46,697 nt of DNA from an uncultured Mycoplasmatota bacterium (GTDB lineage Bacteria; Bacillota_I; Bacilli_A; RF39; UBA660): assembly GCA_900551455.1 (NCBI GenBank), contig URVV01000010.1, positions 1 through 46,697 of the forward strand. Reading direction: 5' to 3'. Of the stretch, positions 8,268 to 15,868 are shown piece by piece. A program made the translations under genes and the position numbers. The notes under the pieces were generated by a model. It had not been told where the DNA came from. It saw nothing but the letters and a program-made list of their open reading frames with translations, and made no database searches. Position 1 is the stretch's first letter. Every line of letters starts with the position of its first letter.

Positions 8268-8469
8268 TATCTTGCACCAATTCCTTATTATCTACAAACA
8301 ATATTTTTACTATAATGTCTAAATCAACTAAATATTTATTACCAACTTTTGCATAAGGTAATTCGTTGTTTCTTATTTTTCTTCGTAATGCTGTTAATGT
8401 TAAACTACAATTTGGGTCTATTTCTTTCAATTCTTTTATAGCACTACTTAAAGTTCTTATTTTTGGCAT
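8254..8469 (-). CDS. Small HTH protein (excisionase-like)
   Basis: 71 residues from the internal ATG at 8469, chosen because AAAGGAG precedes it; an upstream in-frame ATG at 8505 has no such site. The sequence SLTLTALRRKIRNNELPYAKVGNKYLVDLD is a winged-helix/excisionase-like HTH pattern (recognition helix, then a 'G-N-K-Y' wing). It is first in the leftward operon and overlaps the replication gene. Likely roles are directionality factor for the integrase or regulator of replication; sequence alone does not decide. Confidence 0.65.
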   Translation of the reverse strand: MPKIRTLSSAIKELKEIDPNCSLTLTALRRKIRNNELPYAKVGNKYLVDLDIIVKILFVDNKELVQDNETN

Positions 8470-8559
8470 TTCTTTCTCCTTTCTTTCTTGTGATTTTGCT
8501 ACCAATTAAAATATTAAAGAAAAATATCACATCCTTTCTCGCCAAAATAACTTGACTAA

Positions 8560-8666
8560 TAATTGTTTAAATGATAAACTATCATTAGCGATTAAACAAT
8601 TACTAATAATATTATATACAACCTGTGACAAAATGTACACTGCCAAGTGATAAAATGATAAACTAT
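8560..8666. repeat. Nested palindrome and 13-bp direct repeat in the divergent control region
   Basis: TAATTGTTTAA (8560-8570) is inverted at 8591-8601 (TTAAACAATTA); between them ATGATA-AAC-TATCAT forms an inner palindrome (8571-8585). The 13-mer AATGATAAACTAT occurs at 8570-8582 and again at 8654-8666, ~40 bases before the zinc-ribbon gene. This lies between the two divergent operons of the element and is a natural operator or origin candidate. Confidence 0.55.
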
Positions 8667-8707
8667 GAAATAATATGATAACAACTATATATGAAAGGGA
8701 AATAAAA

Positions 8708-9484
8708 ATGGAGTTAAAAATAACAAATGATGATTTTATAGTAGAAATTTTAGATAATAATAAAAAGAAAACCATAAATGCAAGTTACGATATTTTTGAT
8801 TTTGATGATAAAGATAGTAAACAATTTTTAAATGGTTATACTTCTATGTGTAATGAATACTTTAAAGGTAACTTTAATAATGAATTTACTATGTTTTATA
8901 TATCATTAGTTACAAAAGTACCAGATATTATTAAAAGACAAATTGTAAAAAATATAATTCGTGATGATTCTTTGAAATACAATGGTAGTTTTATGTTTGG
9001 GGAATCAGGGTTACCAATTTATAAAGAAGAATTGAATAAACTATGGAAAAAATATCAAAATGATACAAACAATATTATAACTATCTATCATTGTGACAAT
9101 TATAAAGATGTATTAGTATCGTGTTTAATACATTTCACAAGTGCTGGTAAAACCATTGTTAAGTGCTCGCGTTGTGGTAAATATTTTATTCCAACTAAAA
9201 GAAATGATACAAAATATTGTGATAGAATTGATACTAAAACTAATAAAACTTGTAAAGAATTAAATACTTATCAAAAACAATTAGAAAACATTAAAGAAGA
9301 AGAAAAAAAGGTTTATAAAAGTGTCTATAATACTATTAGAAATAAATATGGATCTAATAGTAATGAATTAAATACTTTTTTGAAGAATGCTCAAATATGG
9401 AAAGATAAATTAAAAAATAATACTATTAGTAAAAAGGAATATATTGATTGGCTTAAAACCCATTATCAATTTAAGAATAAATAA
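8708..9484 (+). CDS. Zinc-ribbon protein encoded with the integrase (DUF6076-like)
   Basis: 258 residues from ATG 8708, preceded by AAAGGGA at 8694-8700; an in-frame ATG 11 codons upstream lacks a site. A Cys-rich segment near residues 158-186 reads CSRCGKYFIPT...YCD...TC, a probable zinc-binding knuckle. The C-terminal third is charged and helical. Similar CxxC proteins sit directly before tyrosine integrases in Bacillota elements; I recall the DUF6076 type, but this is not certain. Its stop overlaps the integrase ATG by one base, so the two are translated together. It may aid recombination or DNA binding; no activity can be assigned. Confidence 0.6.
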   Translation: MELKITNDDFIVEILDNNKKKTINASYDIFDFDDKDSKQFLNGYTSMCNEYFKGNFNNEFTMFYISLVTKVPDIIKRQIVKNIIRDDSLKYNGSFMFGESGLPIYKEELNKLWKKYQNDTNNIITIYHCDNYKDVLVSCLIHFTSAGKTIVKCSRCGKYFIPTKRNDTKYCDRIDTKTNKTCKELNTYQKQLENIKEEEKKVYKSVYNTIRNKYGSNSNELNTFLKNAQIWKDKLKNNTISKKEYIDWLKTHYQFKNK

Positions 9485-10725
9485 TGGCTACTATTACAAA
9501 AATAGTTGGTAAAAATGGTATATCTTATCGTATTAGAGCAGTTAAAGGTAAAACTAAAAGTGGAAATTCTAAACAAGTTTCAATGACATGGAAAGCACCA
9601 TCTAATTTAACTGAAAAGCAAATAGAAAAAGAAGTTCAAAAAGTTGCAAATCAATTTGAAAATAGTATTCAAAATCATAAATATACTAATAACAATGTTT
9701 TATTTAAAGATTATTCTTGTGAGTGGCTATATAAAAAGAAACATCTATCACCAAGTACATATAATGATTATTTGAGAACAGTAAATAGACTAAATGATGA
9801 ATTTGGTTATTGCAAAGTAAGTGAAATAACAGCACTTATGGTAATGAAATATTACGAAAAATTAAGAAAACCAGGAGCAAATAAAAATACTGGTAATAGT
9901 TTATCAGAAAAATCAATTTTAAACATCCACGATTGCCTAAACAATATATTTGATTATGCTATTGATGATGAAATAATATATAAAAACCCATTGAAAAATA
10001 AAAACTTTCCAAGACCAAAACCAGATAAAAAAGAAATGAAATTCTTAACCGATGATGATTTATTAAGTCTATCACAAGAGTTTCAAAACATCGATTTAAT
10101 GAAAAGATGTTGTATTATGATAGCTCTATCAACTGGTATGAGAATAGGCGAAATTAATGCTTTAGAGTGGGATGATATAGACTTTATAAACAAAAAGATT
10201 AGAGTTAATAAAACATTACAATACATAAGCACTATTGGAATCATTGAAAAAGAACCAAAAACTAAAAAATCAAAAAGAATAATTGATGTAGAGCAAGACT
10301 TATTAAATCTTCTTTGTGAGTATCGTAAAGAACAAGAAAAGAATAAAAAGTTATTAGATTATTATTGGCATAAAGAAATAACTTTAAAAGATGAAAAAGG
10401 TAATGACTTTACGAAAAAGAACAATAAAATATTTACTCAATGGGATGGTAAACCAATATTCCCACAAACCTTTGGTCAATGGTTAAAGAAATTTCAAAAG
10501 AAACATAATCTTTCTAATTATACACCACACTCATTTAGGCATACTTTTGCTACTATATCAGTAGAAGAAAATCAATCCATTAATGCACTATCAGAGTTAT
10601 TAGGGCACGCAAAAAAAAGTACAACATTAGATATGTATGTACATAGTAACGATGTCGCAAAAGAGCGACTAGCAACATCAGTATCGAATAAAATAAATAC
10701 TATTTTTAATGATAAGAATAGTTAA
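9484..10725 (+). CDS. Tyrosine recombinase (integrase)
   Basis: 413 residues: an arm-binding/AP2-like N-terminus (about 1-60), SAM-like core-binding domain (about 73-165) and catalytic domain. All key residues are visible: Arg220 (GMRIGE), His349 and Arg352 (HSFRHT), His375 (LLGHAKKST) and nucleophile Tyr385. It should catalyse integration at the tRNA(CAT) site and, with the excisionase-like protein, excision. The gene lies in the middle of the island rather than at an att site, which is unusual for a simple island. Its 3' end overlaps the leftward ADP-ribosylglycohydrolase by 4 bases. Confidence 0.95.
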   Translation: MATITKIVGKNGISYRIRAVKGKTKSGNSKQVSMTWKAPSNLTEKQIEKEVQKVANQFENSIQNHKYTNNNVLFKDYSCEWLYKKKHLSPSTYNDYLRTVNRLNDEFGYCKVSEITALMVMKYYEKLRKPGANKNTGNSLSEKSILNIHDCLNNIFDYAIDDEIIYKNPLKNKNFPRPKPDKKEMKFLTDDDLLSLSQEFQNIDLMKRCCIMIALSTGMRIGEINALEWDDIDFINKKIRVNKTLQYISTIGIIEKEPKTKKSKRIIDVEQDLLNLLCEYRKEQEKNKKLLDYYWHKEITLKDEKGNDFTKKNNKIFTQWDGKPIFPQTFGQWLKKFQKKHNLSNYTPHSFRHTFATISVEENQSINALSELLGHAKKSTTLDMYVHSNDVAKERLATSVSNKINTIFNDKNS

Positions 10726-11534
10726 TTGTTATTAAACTTTTTTACAAATTCATCGTGAATATTTATTAAATATGAATCTAAAAATTGTAATGCTTGTTGG
10801 TATATATCTTCGGGTATTCCATAATATGCAGAAGCAATGCCACCAGTAATTGCTGCTATTGTGTCACTATCGCCACCTAGTGCAATAGCATTGCGAATTG
10901 CATCTTCAAAATCATTGGAATTAAAAAATGCTTTCAATGATTTTTTTACTGTCTCAATACAATTAATGTTTATTTCTTTTTGACTTTTTAATTTCTTATT
11001 TATTTCATCTAATTTAAAATAATTATCTTCAATATATTGTTTAATTTCACTTTTATCAATATTATTAAGTGACATATTAATTGCCATACAAACTACTTCA
11101 GAACCGATAATACTATCAATATGATTATGTGATACATTAGTTATTATTGCAGATACATCTTTAATTTTATTAATATCTTTAAAGACAACTGCCACAGGAC
11201 TTATTCTCATAGCAGAGCCATTACCATAACTACCATAAGGTTCGTGTTTATCATTTTTTAGCCAATAATAAAAACTTGGACCAAAACCACAATTAATATA
11301 TTTTCTTCCAATTTCAACCATTGTATCAATAACAATTTGTTTTAAATTATCTAAATCATTATTACATTTTATAAGTGCTTTTGCGACAGCAAAGGTCATT
11401 ACTGTATCATCAGTAAATCTACAAAATTGATTATGAAATAATACAAAATCTTTACCAGTTTTACAATTATTTATTTCATATCTTGAACCTACAATATCGC
11501 CAATGGCCGTTCCTAATATAATATCTCTTTTCAT
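10722..11534 (-). CDS. ADP-ribosylglycohydrolase (ARH/DraG family) A
   Basis: 270 residues. Metal-binding motifs of the DraG/ARH fold are present: N-terminal GDIVGSRYE, Thr41-Asp42-Asp43 in FTDDT, GNGSAMR near 104-110, SHNH near 135-138, and C-terminal GGDSDTIA with Asp222, Asp224 and Thr225. The family removes ADP-ribose from proteins (Arg or Ser links), nucleic acids or small ADP-ribose derivatives, using two magnesium ions. It is transcribed towards the integrase. With a second ARH and a macrodomain on the same island, reversal of ADP-ribosylation is the evident cargo theme; the target is unknown. Confidence 0.88.
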   Translation of the reverse strand: MKRDIILGTAIGDIVGSRYEINNCKTGKDFVLFHNQFCRFTDDTVMTFAVAKALIKCNNDLDNLKQIVIDTMVEIGRKYINCGFGPSFYYWLKNDKHEPYGSYGNGSAMRISPVAVVFKDINKIKDVSAIITNVSHNHIDSIIGSEVVCMAINMSLNNIDKSEIKQYIEDNYFKLDEINKKLKSQKEININCIETVKKSLKAFFNSNDFEDAIRNAIALGGDSDTIAAITGGIASAYYGIPEDIYQQALQFLDSYLINIHDEFVKKFNNN

Positions 11535-11881
11535 AAGTCCTCCGTATGCTTATATTATACCAAAAAAAGAGTTATAAGTTATATCAAAGTTTAACAATAA
11601 ATTATATATATAATATATATACTAAAGTTTAGGGAAAAAGAGCAGTTTTGCAAGATATTTTTTTTGTCCTCTTTTCACAAGATTAAAAAAAATGTACCAT
11701 AGATTTAACAGACCTTTGCATTTTTTATTTTTTCACTATTTTAATTATTGAAAATAATAGTATAGGCCTTTATGCCCATATATAATAATATATAGTATTG
11801 GTACATTTTTTGTGGGTTATAAGTTAATAAATTCAAATAATTACATTACTTATGCTACGAATAATGGTATAATTATATTGG
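11535..11881. other. Divergent intergenic region between the two ARH genes
   Basis: About 350 bases of AT-rich DNA between divergent genes. The right side holds a promoter for the second ARH. A ribosome site (AGGACTT on the minus strand) serves the first. Two long AT tracts and a TATAGGCC...GGCCTATA-like weak palindrome near 11760-11775 are visible. No coding sequence or RNA gene was recognised. Confidence 0.5.
11846..11873 (+). promoter_or_regulatory. Promoter of the second ARH-macrodomain operon
   Basis: TTACTT (11846-11851), 16-base spacer, TATAAT (11868-11873). The predicted transcript start near 11880 makes the ATG at 11894 more plausible than the one at 11882. Confidence 0.55.
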
Positions 11882-11893
11882 ATGGTGGAAACA

Positions 11894-12829
11894 ATGTCTA
11901 AAATAGTAAATGCTTTAATAGGTCATACACTTGGTGATGCTATGGGAACACCAGTAGAATTTTTTAATAGAAAATATCTACAAGAAAATAAGGTTAAAGA
12001 AATGCTTGGAAATATAGGACAACACAAAGAACCAATAGGTTCGTGGTCTGATGATACATCAATGGAATTAGCAACGATAGATTCTATTATAAATAAAAAT
12101 ACCATTGACTATAATGATATTATGAATAATTTTTTGTTATGGCTTGAACAAGGAAAATATACACCTACAAATCATCCCTTTGGTGTTGGAAGAACTTGCT
12201 TAATGGCATTATATAATTATAAAAAAGGTAAACCATCGTTAGAGTGTGGCAATAATGATGATAGACACATGAGTAATGGTTCATTAATGAGAATACTACC
12301 TATTGCATTATATTCATATTCAAAGAAACTATCTATTGAAGAAATAGAAACAATTACTAATAATGTATCTTCTTTAACACATAATCAAGAAGCAGTAAGA
12401 CTTGCTTGTTTTATATATGTTATGTATATAATAGATTTGCTTAATGGTTTAAGTAAAGAAGAAGCATACACAAATATTAAAAATAGAAAATATAATTATA
12501 GCGATACAGCATTAAAAATGTATGATAGATTATTAAAAGAAGATATAAGAAAATTAAAAATTGATGAAATTAATTCAAGTGGTTATATAGTAGACACACT
12601 AGAAGCATCCTTTTGGTGTTTACTGACTAATTCTTCGTATGAAGATACAATTATTGAAGCTGTCAATTTAGGCCAAGATACTGATACTATTGCTGCTATA
12701 TGTGGTTCTATGGCTGGTATTATATATGGTATGAATAGTTTTCCTAGTAGATGGTTAGATAAATTACAACAAAAAGATTACTTACTTAATTTGTTTATTA
12801 AGTTTGAAAAAATAATAGAGAATAATTAA
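11894..12829 (+). CDS. ADP-ribosylglycohydrolase (ARH/DraG family) B
   Basis: 311 residues from ATG 11894, which has GGTGG five bases upstream; the in-frame ATG at 11882 would lie almost on the predicted transcript start. Motifs: GHTLGDAMGTPVEF, Ser52-Asp53-Asp54-Thr55 in WSDDT, HMSNGSLMR, LTHNQEAV, and GQDTDTIA with Asp262 and Asp264. It is a full-length and apparently active-site-complete ARH, only distantly similar to copy A, so this is not a recent duplication. The macrodomain gene follows 37 bases later and is likely in the same transcript. Confidence 0.87.
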   Translation: MSKIVNALIGHTLGDAMGTPVEFFNRKYLQENKVKEMLGNIGQHKEPIGSWSDDTSMELATIDSIINKNTIDYNDIMNNFLLWLEQGKYTPTNHPFGVGRTCLMALYNYKKGKPSLECGNNDDRHMSNGSLMRILPIALYSYSKKLSIEEIETITNNVSSLTHNQEAVRLACFIYVMYIIDLLNGLSKEEAYTNIKNRKYNYSDTALKMYDRLLKEDIRKLKIDEINSSGYIVDTLEASFWCLLTNSSYEDTIIEAVNLGQDTDTIAAICGSMAGIIYGMNSFPSRWLDKLQQKDYLLNLFIKFEKIIENN

Positions 12830-12866
12830 TATATTGAGTAATTAAATATGAATAAAGGAGAGAAAT

Positions 12867-13418
12867 ATGAAAAATAAAATTAATAACATAGAAATTATTC
12901 AGGGAGATTTAACCGAGATGAATTTAGATATTATTGTTAATGCTGCTAATCATACATTACTAGGCGGTGGAGGAATAGATGGTGTAATTCATTATAAAGC
13001 AGGGCCGGAACTATTAGAAGAATGTAAGAAACTAAATGGATGTGAAATTGGTTCTGCTAAAATGACAGATGCTTATAAATTACCATGTAAAAAAATTATT
13101 CATGCATGTGGACCAAAGTTCTATGGAAATAGAGAAAATGCTCCTAAACAATTAGAAAATTGCTATATAAAATGTATTGAATTAGCAGAAGAATATAGAA
13201 AGAATAATAAATTAAAAAGTGTAACAATAGGTTTTCCTTGTATTTCAACAGGAATATATGGTTATCCAAAGGATGAAGCATGTAAGATAGCAATTGATAC
13301 AGTAAAACAATATTCAAATAAAAATATTGAAGTAAAGTTTGTTTGCTATGGCGAGTTAGATTATAAACTATATATGAATTATTTAAATGGAATAAATAAA
13401 GGAGTTTTTGAATTATAA
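12867..13418 (+). CDS. Macrodomain ADP-ribose hydrolase (MacroD/YmdB type)
   Basis: 183 residues, a single macrodomain. The MacroD signature is clear: VNAANHTLLGGGG with Asn25 and Asn28, then GGIDGVIH with catalytic-type Asp38, and the phosphate loop CISTGIYGYP at 126-134. MacroD-type proteins hydrolyse O-acetyl-ADP-ribose and Asp/Glu-linked mono-ADP-ribose. AAAGGAGAG precedes the ATG. Together with ARH-B it forms a two-gene unit able in principle to remove ADP-ribose from different linkages. Confidence 0.92.
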   Translation: MKNKINNIEIIQGDLTEMNLDIIVNAANHTLLGGGGIDGVIHYKAGPELLEECKKLNGCEIGSAKMTDAYKLPCKKIIHACGPKFYGNRENAPKQLENCYIKCIELAEEYRKNNKLKSVTIGFPCISTGIYGYPKDEACKIAIDTVKQYSNKNIEVKFVCYGELDYKLYMNYLNGINKGVFEL

Positions 13419-13443
13419 AAAAAAGCAATGCAAAATACCTTTT

Positions 13444-13689
13444 TTATTTATTATCTTCTTCAATACATAGTTTATACATATCTATTTCTAATACTAATGC
13501 CAATTTCCATAATGTGCCTAATGCAAATGTCTGATGAACATTATTTTCTATATTTGAAATAAATTGTTTTGAATACATTGCTTTATTTGCTAGTTCTTCT
13601 TGTGTCCAGCCTTTTTCTTTTCTATATTTAGCAATATTTTTACCGATAAAATAATAAACATAATTTTCATCATTACGATTATATTTCAT
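13444..13689 (-). CDS. XRE-family HTH regulator
   Basis: 81 residues; Cro/CI-type helix-turn-helix at about 16-70 with the typical KEKGWTQEELANKAMYSKQFISNIEN sequence split over helices 1-3. Transcribed leftwards between the macrodomain gene and the unknown protein, divergent from the latter. It probably controls cargo or element genes; the target operator is not identified. Confidence 0.85.
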   Translation of the reverse strand: MKYNRNDENYVYYFIGKNIAKYRKEKGWTQEELANKAMYSKQFISNIENNVHQTFALGTLWKLALVLEIDMYKLCIEEDNK

Positions 13690-13741
13690 AATTAATTCAC
13701 CTAATAATATTGTCTAATAAAAACAATTGAAAAAAGTGTTA

Positions 13742-13770
13742 TTGTTCGTTACACAGAATTATGGTATAAT
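13742..13770 (+). promoter_or_regulatory. Promoter before the unknown-protein/thioredoxin unit
   Basis: TTGTTC (13742-13747), 17-base spacer, TATAAT (13765-13770), with an AAAGGTG ribosome site after it. It sits in the interval facing the XRE gene, so XRE control is possible. Confidence 0.5.
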
Positions 13771-13791
13771 AGTATAAAAAGGTGAAAAAGT

Positions 13792-14151
13792 ATGAATTAT
13801 AAAGAATTGTTAAAAACTATTATTGATAACATAGAATCAAATAATTATTCTTATGACTGTTCAAATGGTGGTTTTAGTTATTCAAAAGAAATTACTGCTG
13901 TATTTAAAATATTAAATGATGATAGTATAAGAAAAATTTATGATGAAAATATTGATAATTATACCTATAATGATAAGAAGGAATTAGACCAAAAACGTAA
14001 TCCACAATCATATTCTCTTGTTGATTGTGTAATCTATTTTTATTGGGTATGGCATCTTGATGGTTCTGGAATAGCATCAGGAATAATATTTAGAAGAATT
14101 AAAGAAGGTAAATATTTAGAAGCATTAAAAAGATTATATGATGTTATATAA
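13792..14151 (+). CDS. Hypothetical protein of the element
   Basis: 119 residues, acidic and soluble, with no signal peptide or membrane segment. Tyr/Asn-rich N-terminal half; the C-terminal half has SLVDCVIYFYWVWHLDG followed by a helical end EGKYLEALKRLYDVI. I do not recognise the family with confidence (a faint resemblance to DUF6508-type C-termini). It has its own promoter and is followed 24 bases later by the membrane thioredoxin gene. Confidence 0.7.
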   Translation: MNYKELLKTIIDNIESNNYSYDCSNGGFSYSKEITAVFKILNDDSIRKIYDENIDNYTYNDKKELDQKRNPQSYSLVDCVIYFYWVWHLDGSGIASGIIFRRIKEGKYLEALKRLYDVI

Positions 14152-14175
14152 ATATTTAAGAAAGGAGCTATTATT

Positions 14176-14994
14176 ATGTTAAATATTTTTGTTTTCTTAT
14201 TGTCAACACTTATAGAAATTATTATTTATTGTACTGTTCCAATAATAATAAGATTAATAAAAAGAAAACCATTCAATAATAAAATGGCTTGGTACTTATC
14301 AATTGTTAATTTTGGCATAGTATTTACAACATTAAGATTAGTAGAAAGTAAATTATTAAATGTAGATTATAATAGTATTAGTGCCGACTTGTTTTCAGGT
14401 GTATTGTCACTTATTAATGTTTACATTTTAAAATATGATAAAGATAATTCTAAAAGTATTTTTAAATCATTAAAAGAAGACTACAAAAAAATATTAAAAA
14501 TGTTTGCTATAGGTTTTATTATTTTATTTGCTATATCATTAGTATTTTCTTTAATTTGGAAATCAACTAGGAATAAAATTGATGATGTTTGGAATAATTC
14601 AGATAATACAACAACAAATACCAATATTACTACAAAAGATATTGATAATAAAATAGGACTTAAAAAGATTAATTCACAAAATGAATTTAAAAAAATAACA
14701 TCTAGTAAAGAATATACATTAGTATTTTTTACACAACCTAATTGCATTTTTTGTGAAAAAGCACTACCAATAGTAGAAACTTTTGCAAAAGACCACGAAT
14801 TAACAAATATGTATAATTATGAATATACTAATGGTTTTGATGTAGGTTTTGATATAGATGGTTTTCCAACAATGGTAATTTATAAAGATGGCAAATTTAT
14901 AGCACAAAAAATGGGCTATAGTGACAATGCAGATGGAACATCATATCGTTTATCTTTAGCAGGTTTTTTGAGAGAATATAAAATTATGAAATAA
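14176..14994 (+). CDS. Membrane-anchored thioredoxin-like protein
   Basis: 272 residues. The N-terminal part has about four hydrophobic segments (about 4-26, 38-55, 70-86, 108-128). After a Thr/Asn-rich linker (about 140-155) comes a thioredoxin-like domain with Cys190-Ile-Phe-Cys193 (FTQPNCIFC) and the cis-Pro stretch DGFPTMVIY. By the inside-positive pattern the thioredoxin domain probably faces outside, but this is uncertain. It may act on disulfides at the membrane. Last gene of the island and an unexpected cargo next to ADP-ribose enzymes. Confidence 0.72.
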   Translation: MLNIFVFLLSTLIEIIIYCTVPIIIRLIKRKPFNNKMAWYLSIVNFGIVFTTLRLVESKLLNVDYNSISADLFSGVLSLINVYILKYDKDNSKSIFKSLKEDYKKILKMFAIGFIILFAISLVFSLIWKSTRNKIDDVWNNSDNTTTNTNITTKDIDNKIGLKKINSQNEFKKITSSKEYTLVFFTQPNCIFCEKALPIVETFAKDHELTNMYNYEYTNGFDVGFDIDGFPTMVIYKDGKFIAQKMGYSDNADGTSYRLSLAGFLREYKIMK

Positions 14995-15000
14995 TCTAAA

Positions 15001-15106
15001 ATTAAATCATTTTAAGCCATAGTTAAATCATAAGTTAAAGCAAAAAAGCGAATAAAGCGATTATTTTATTCGCTTTTTGACAAAAAGTTAAAACAGTTAA
15101 AGCATT
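15001..15106. repeat. Right-end arm-type repeats
   Basis: Boxes ATTAAATCATT (15001), TTAAGCCATA (15012), GTTAAATCATA (15022) and GTTAAAGCAAA (15034) are spaced about 11 bp, one helical turn. Two further copies lie at 15087 and 15096 (GTTAAAGCATT). They match the left-end boxes (consensus near GTTAAANCATA). Confidence 0.6.
15043..15079. terminator. Bidirectional terminator at the right end of the element
   Basis: AAAAAGCGAATAA pairs with TTATTCGCTTTTT. It follows the thioredoxin gene by about 50 bases and lies between arm-type repeats. Confidence 0.7.
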
Positions 15107-15298
15107 TTTCAATAAAAAATATAAAAAGGAAAAGAAAAGGTAAAAAGGAAGAAAAAACATCAATGTCTATTTTTGGTCTACAACAAAATTACATTTTGTG
15201 AAAAATAATCAAAAAATAAAATAGGTATGATTAAAAATATAACAATATAAATTAAAAAATCTTATTTTAAAAATCACTAGAAACTAATAATAACATTA

Positions 15299-15316
15299 CT
15301 CATAACCGGGCGGTCG
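15299..15316 (+). repeat. attR core (18 bp direct repeat)
   Basis: Exact copy of the attL core at 5753-5770. It starts abruptly at the anticodon loop: the 5' half of a tRNA is missing to its left. Confidence 0.8.
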
Positions 15317-15343
15317 CAGGTTCGAGTCCTGCAGGGTCCACCA
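15299..15343 (+). pseudogene. Displaced 3' half of tRNA(CAT)
   Basis: From the anticodon loop to an encoded CCA. The T stem is GCAGG/CCTGC, against GTAGG/CCTAC in the complete left gene, a paired change that keeps the stem. This is most simply the original chromosomal 3' half pushed aside by integration. Confidence 0.85.
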
Positions 15344-15351
15344 TTAAATAT

Positions 15352-15435
15352 GCGGGTGTGGCGGAATTGGCAGACGCACTAGACTTAGGATCTAGCGGTT
15401 TATCCATGGGGGTTCAAGTCCCTTCACCCGCACCA
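15352..15435 (+). tRNA. tRNA-Leu (TAG anticodon), right copy
   Basis: 84 bases with encoded CCA, same acceptor, anticodon arm and T arm as the left copy, with changes in the D arm and variable arm. It is probably the original chromosomal copy, now cut off from the promoter that served the tRNA pair; what transcribes it is unclear. Confidence 0.93.
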
Positions 15436-15445
15436 AATTGATAGG

Positions 15446-15505
15446 AAACTCGGACACTTTCGAGTTTAAGTAATAGATTACTAACTAGAAATAGTTAGTT
15501 TTTTT
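15446..15505 (+). terminator. Hairpins after the right tRNA-Leu
   Basis: A first hairpin AAACTCG/CGAGTTT (15446-15467) is followed by a clear terminator CTAACTA-GAAA-TAGTTAG with TTTTTTT (15481-15505). Confidence 0.75.
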
Positions 15506-15529
15506 CTGCTTAAAACGAAAGGAAGAGTG

Positions 15530-15865
15530 ATGATTATGTTTGAGATAGAAAATAAAAATTTGAAAATAAGTGATGAACTTAATAGAAAGATAGACATGAT
15601 ATGTCGGTTTGCTTGTGTTAAATATGAATTTATGCCTGGTAATATTAAATCAGTTAAAAATACTAATATTGCCTATGTAAAACCTCATATTTTAAAAGTT
15701 AAAGGAAATGATTACTTAATACTAGAAGAATGTGAAGAAGTCTTTATAAATGGCTATAATAAGAAAATAAAACTAAAAGATATGCCAAATATTATAAAAA
15801 ATAAAGCGCTAAAAGATACTATAAAGCTTAAAATAAAAGTATCAACCAAATTATCAATTAAATAA
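15530..15865 (+). CDS. Hypothetical protein
   Basis: 111 residues if read from ATG 15530 (GAAAGGAAG at 15517-15525; the ATG at 15536 is an alternative). Soluble and Lys-rich, no signal or membrane segment. A central 'K-V-K-G-N-D-Y-L-I-L-E' beta pattern suggests a small beta-rich domain. Not recognised. It occupies the place between rpmA and obg where Bacillus has spo0B, but no Spo0B-like features are seen. Confidence 0.6.
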   Translation: MIMFEIENKNLKISDELNRKIDMICRFACVKYEFMPGNIKSVKNTNIAYVKPHILKVKGNDYLILEECEEVFINGYNKKIKLKDMPNIIKNKALKDTIKLKIKVSTKLSIK

Positions 15866-15868
15866 AAT

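Larger units (their letters stand above)
5753..15298. mobile_element. ~9.5 kb tRNA-integrated element (PICI-like satellite or integrative element)
   Basis: Bounded by an exact 18-bp repeat in a tRNA(CAT) gene. The left junction gives a whole tRNA, the right a 3' half-tRNA. Contents: a leftward PrimPol-helicase and small HTH protein, a rightward zinc-ribbon protein and tyrosine integrase, then cargo (two ADP-ribosylglycohydrolases, macrodomain protein, XRE regulator, unknown protein, membrane thioredoxin). No capsid, terminase, portal, relaxase or secretion gene is present. Size and gene set fit a phage-satellite-like island or a small mobilisable element; which one is open. It separates rpmA from obg, which are close neighbours in Bacillus. 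Integrase-arm-like repeats lie near both ends. Confidence 0.85.
14995..15298. other. Right end of the element: arm sites, terminator, non-coding AT-rich DNA
   Basis: Holds TTAAA-box repeats (15001-15044 and 15087-15106), a bidirectional terminator (15043-15079) and about 190 bases of A-rich DNA before the half-tRNA. I see no gene here. Confidence 0.6.

Noticed and set aside
5753..15298. Classifying the island as a full prophage or a conjugative element
   Set aside because: No structural, packaging, relaxase or mating genes among its ORFs.
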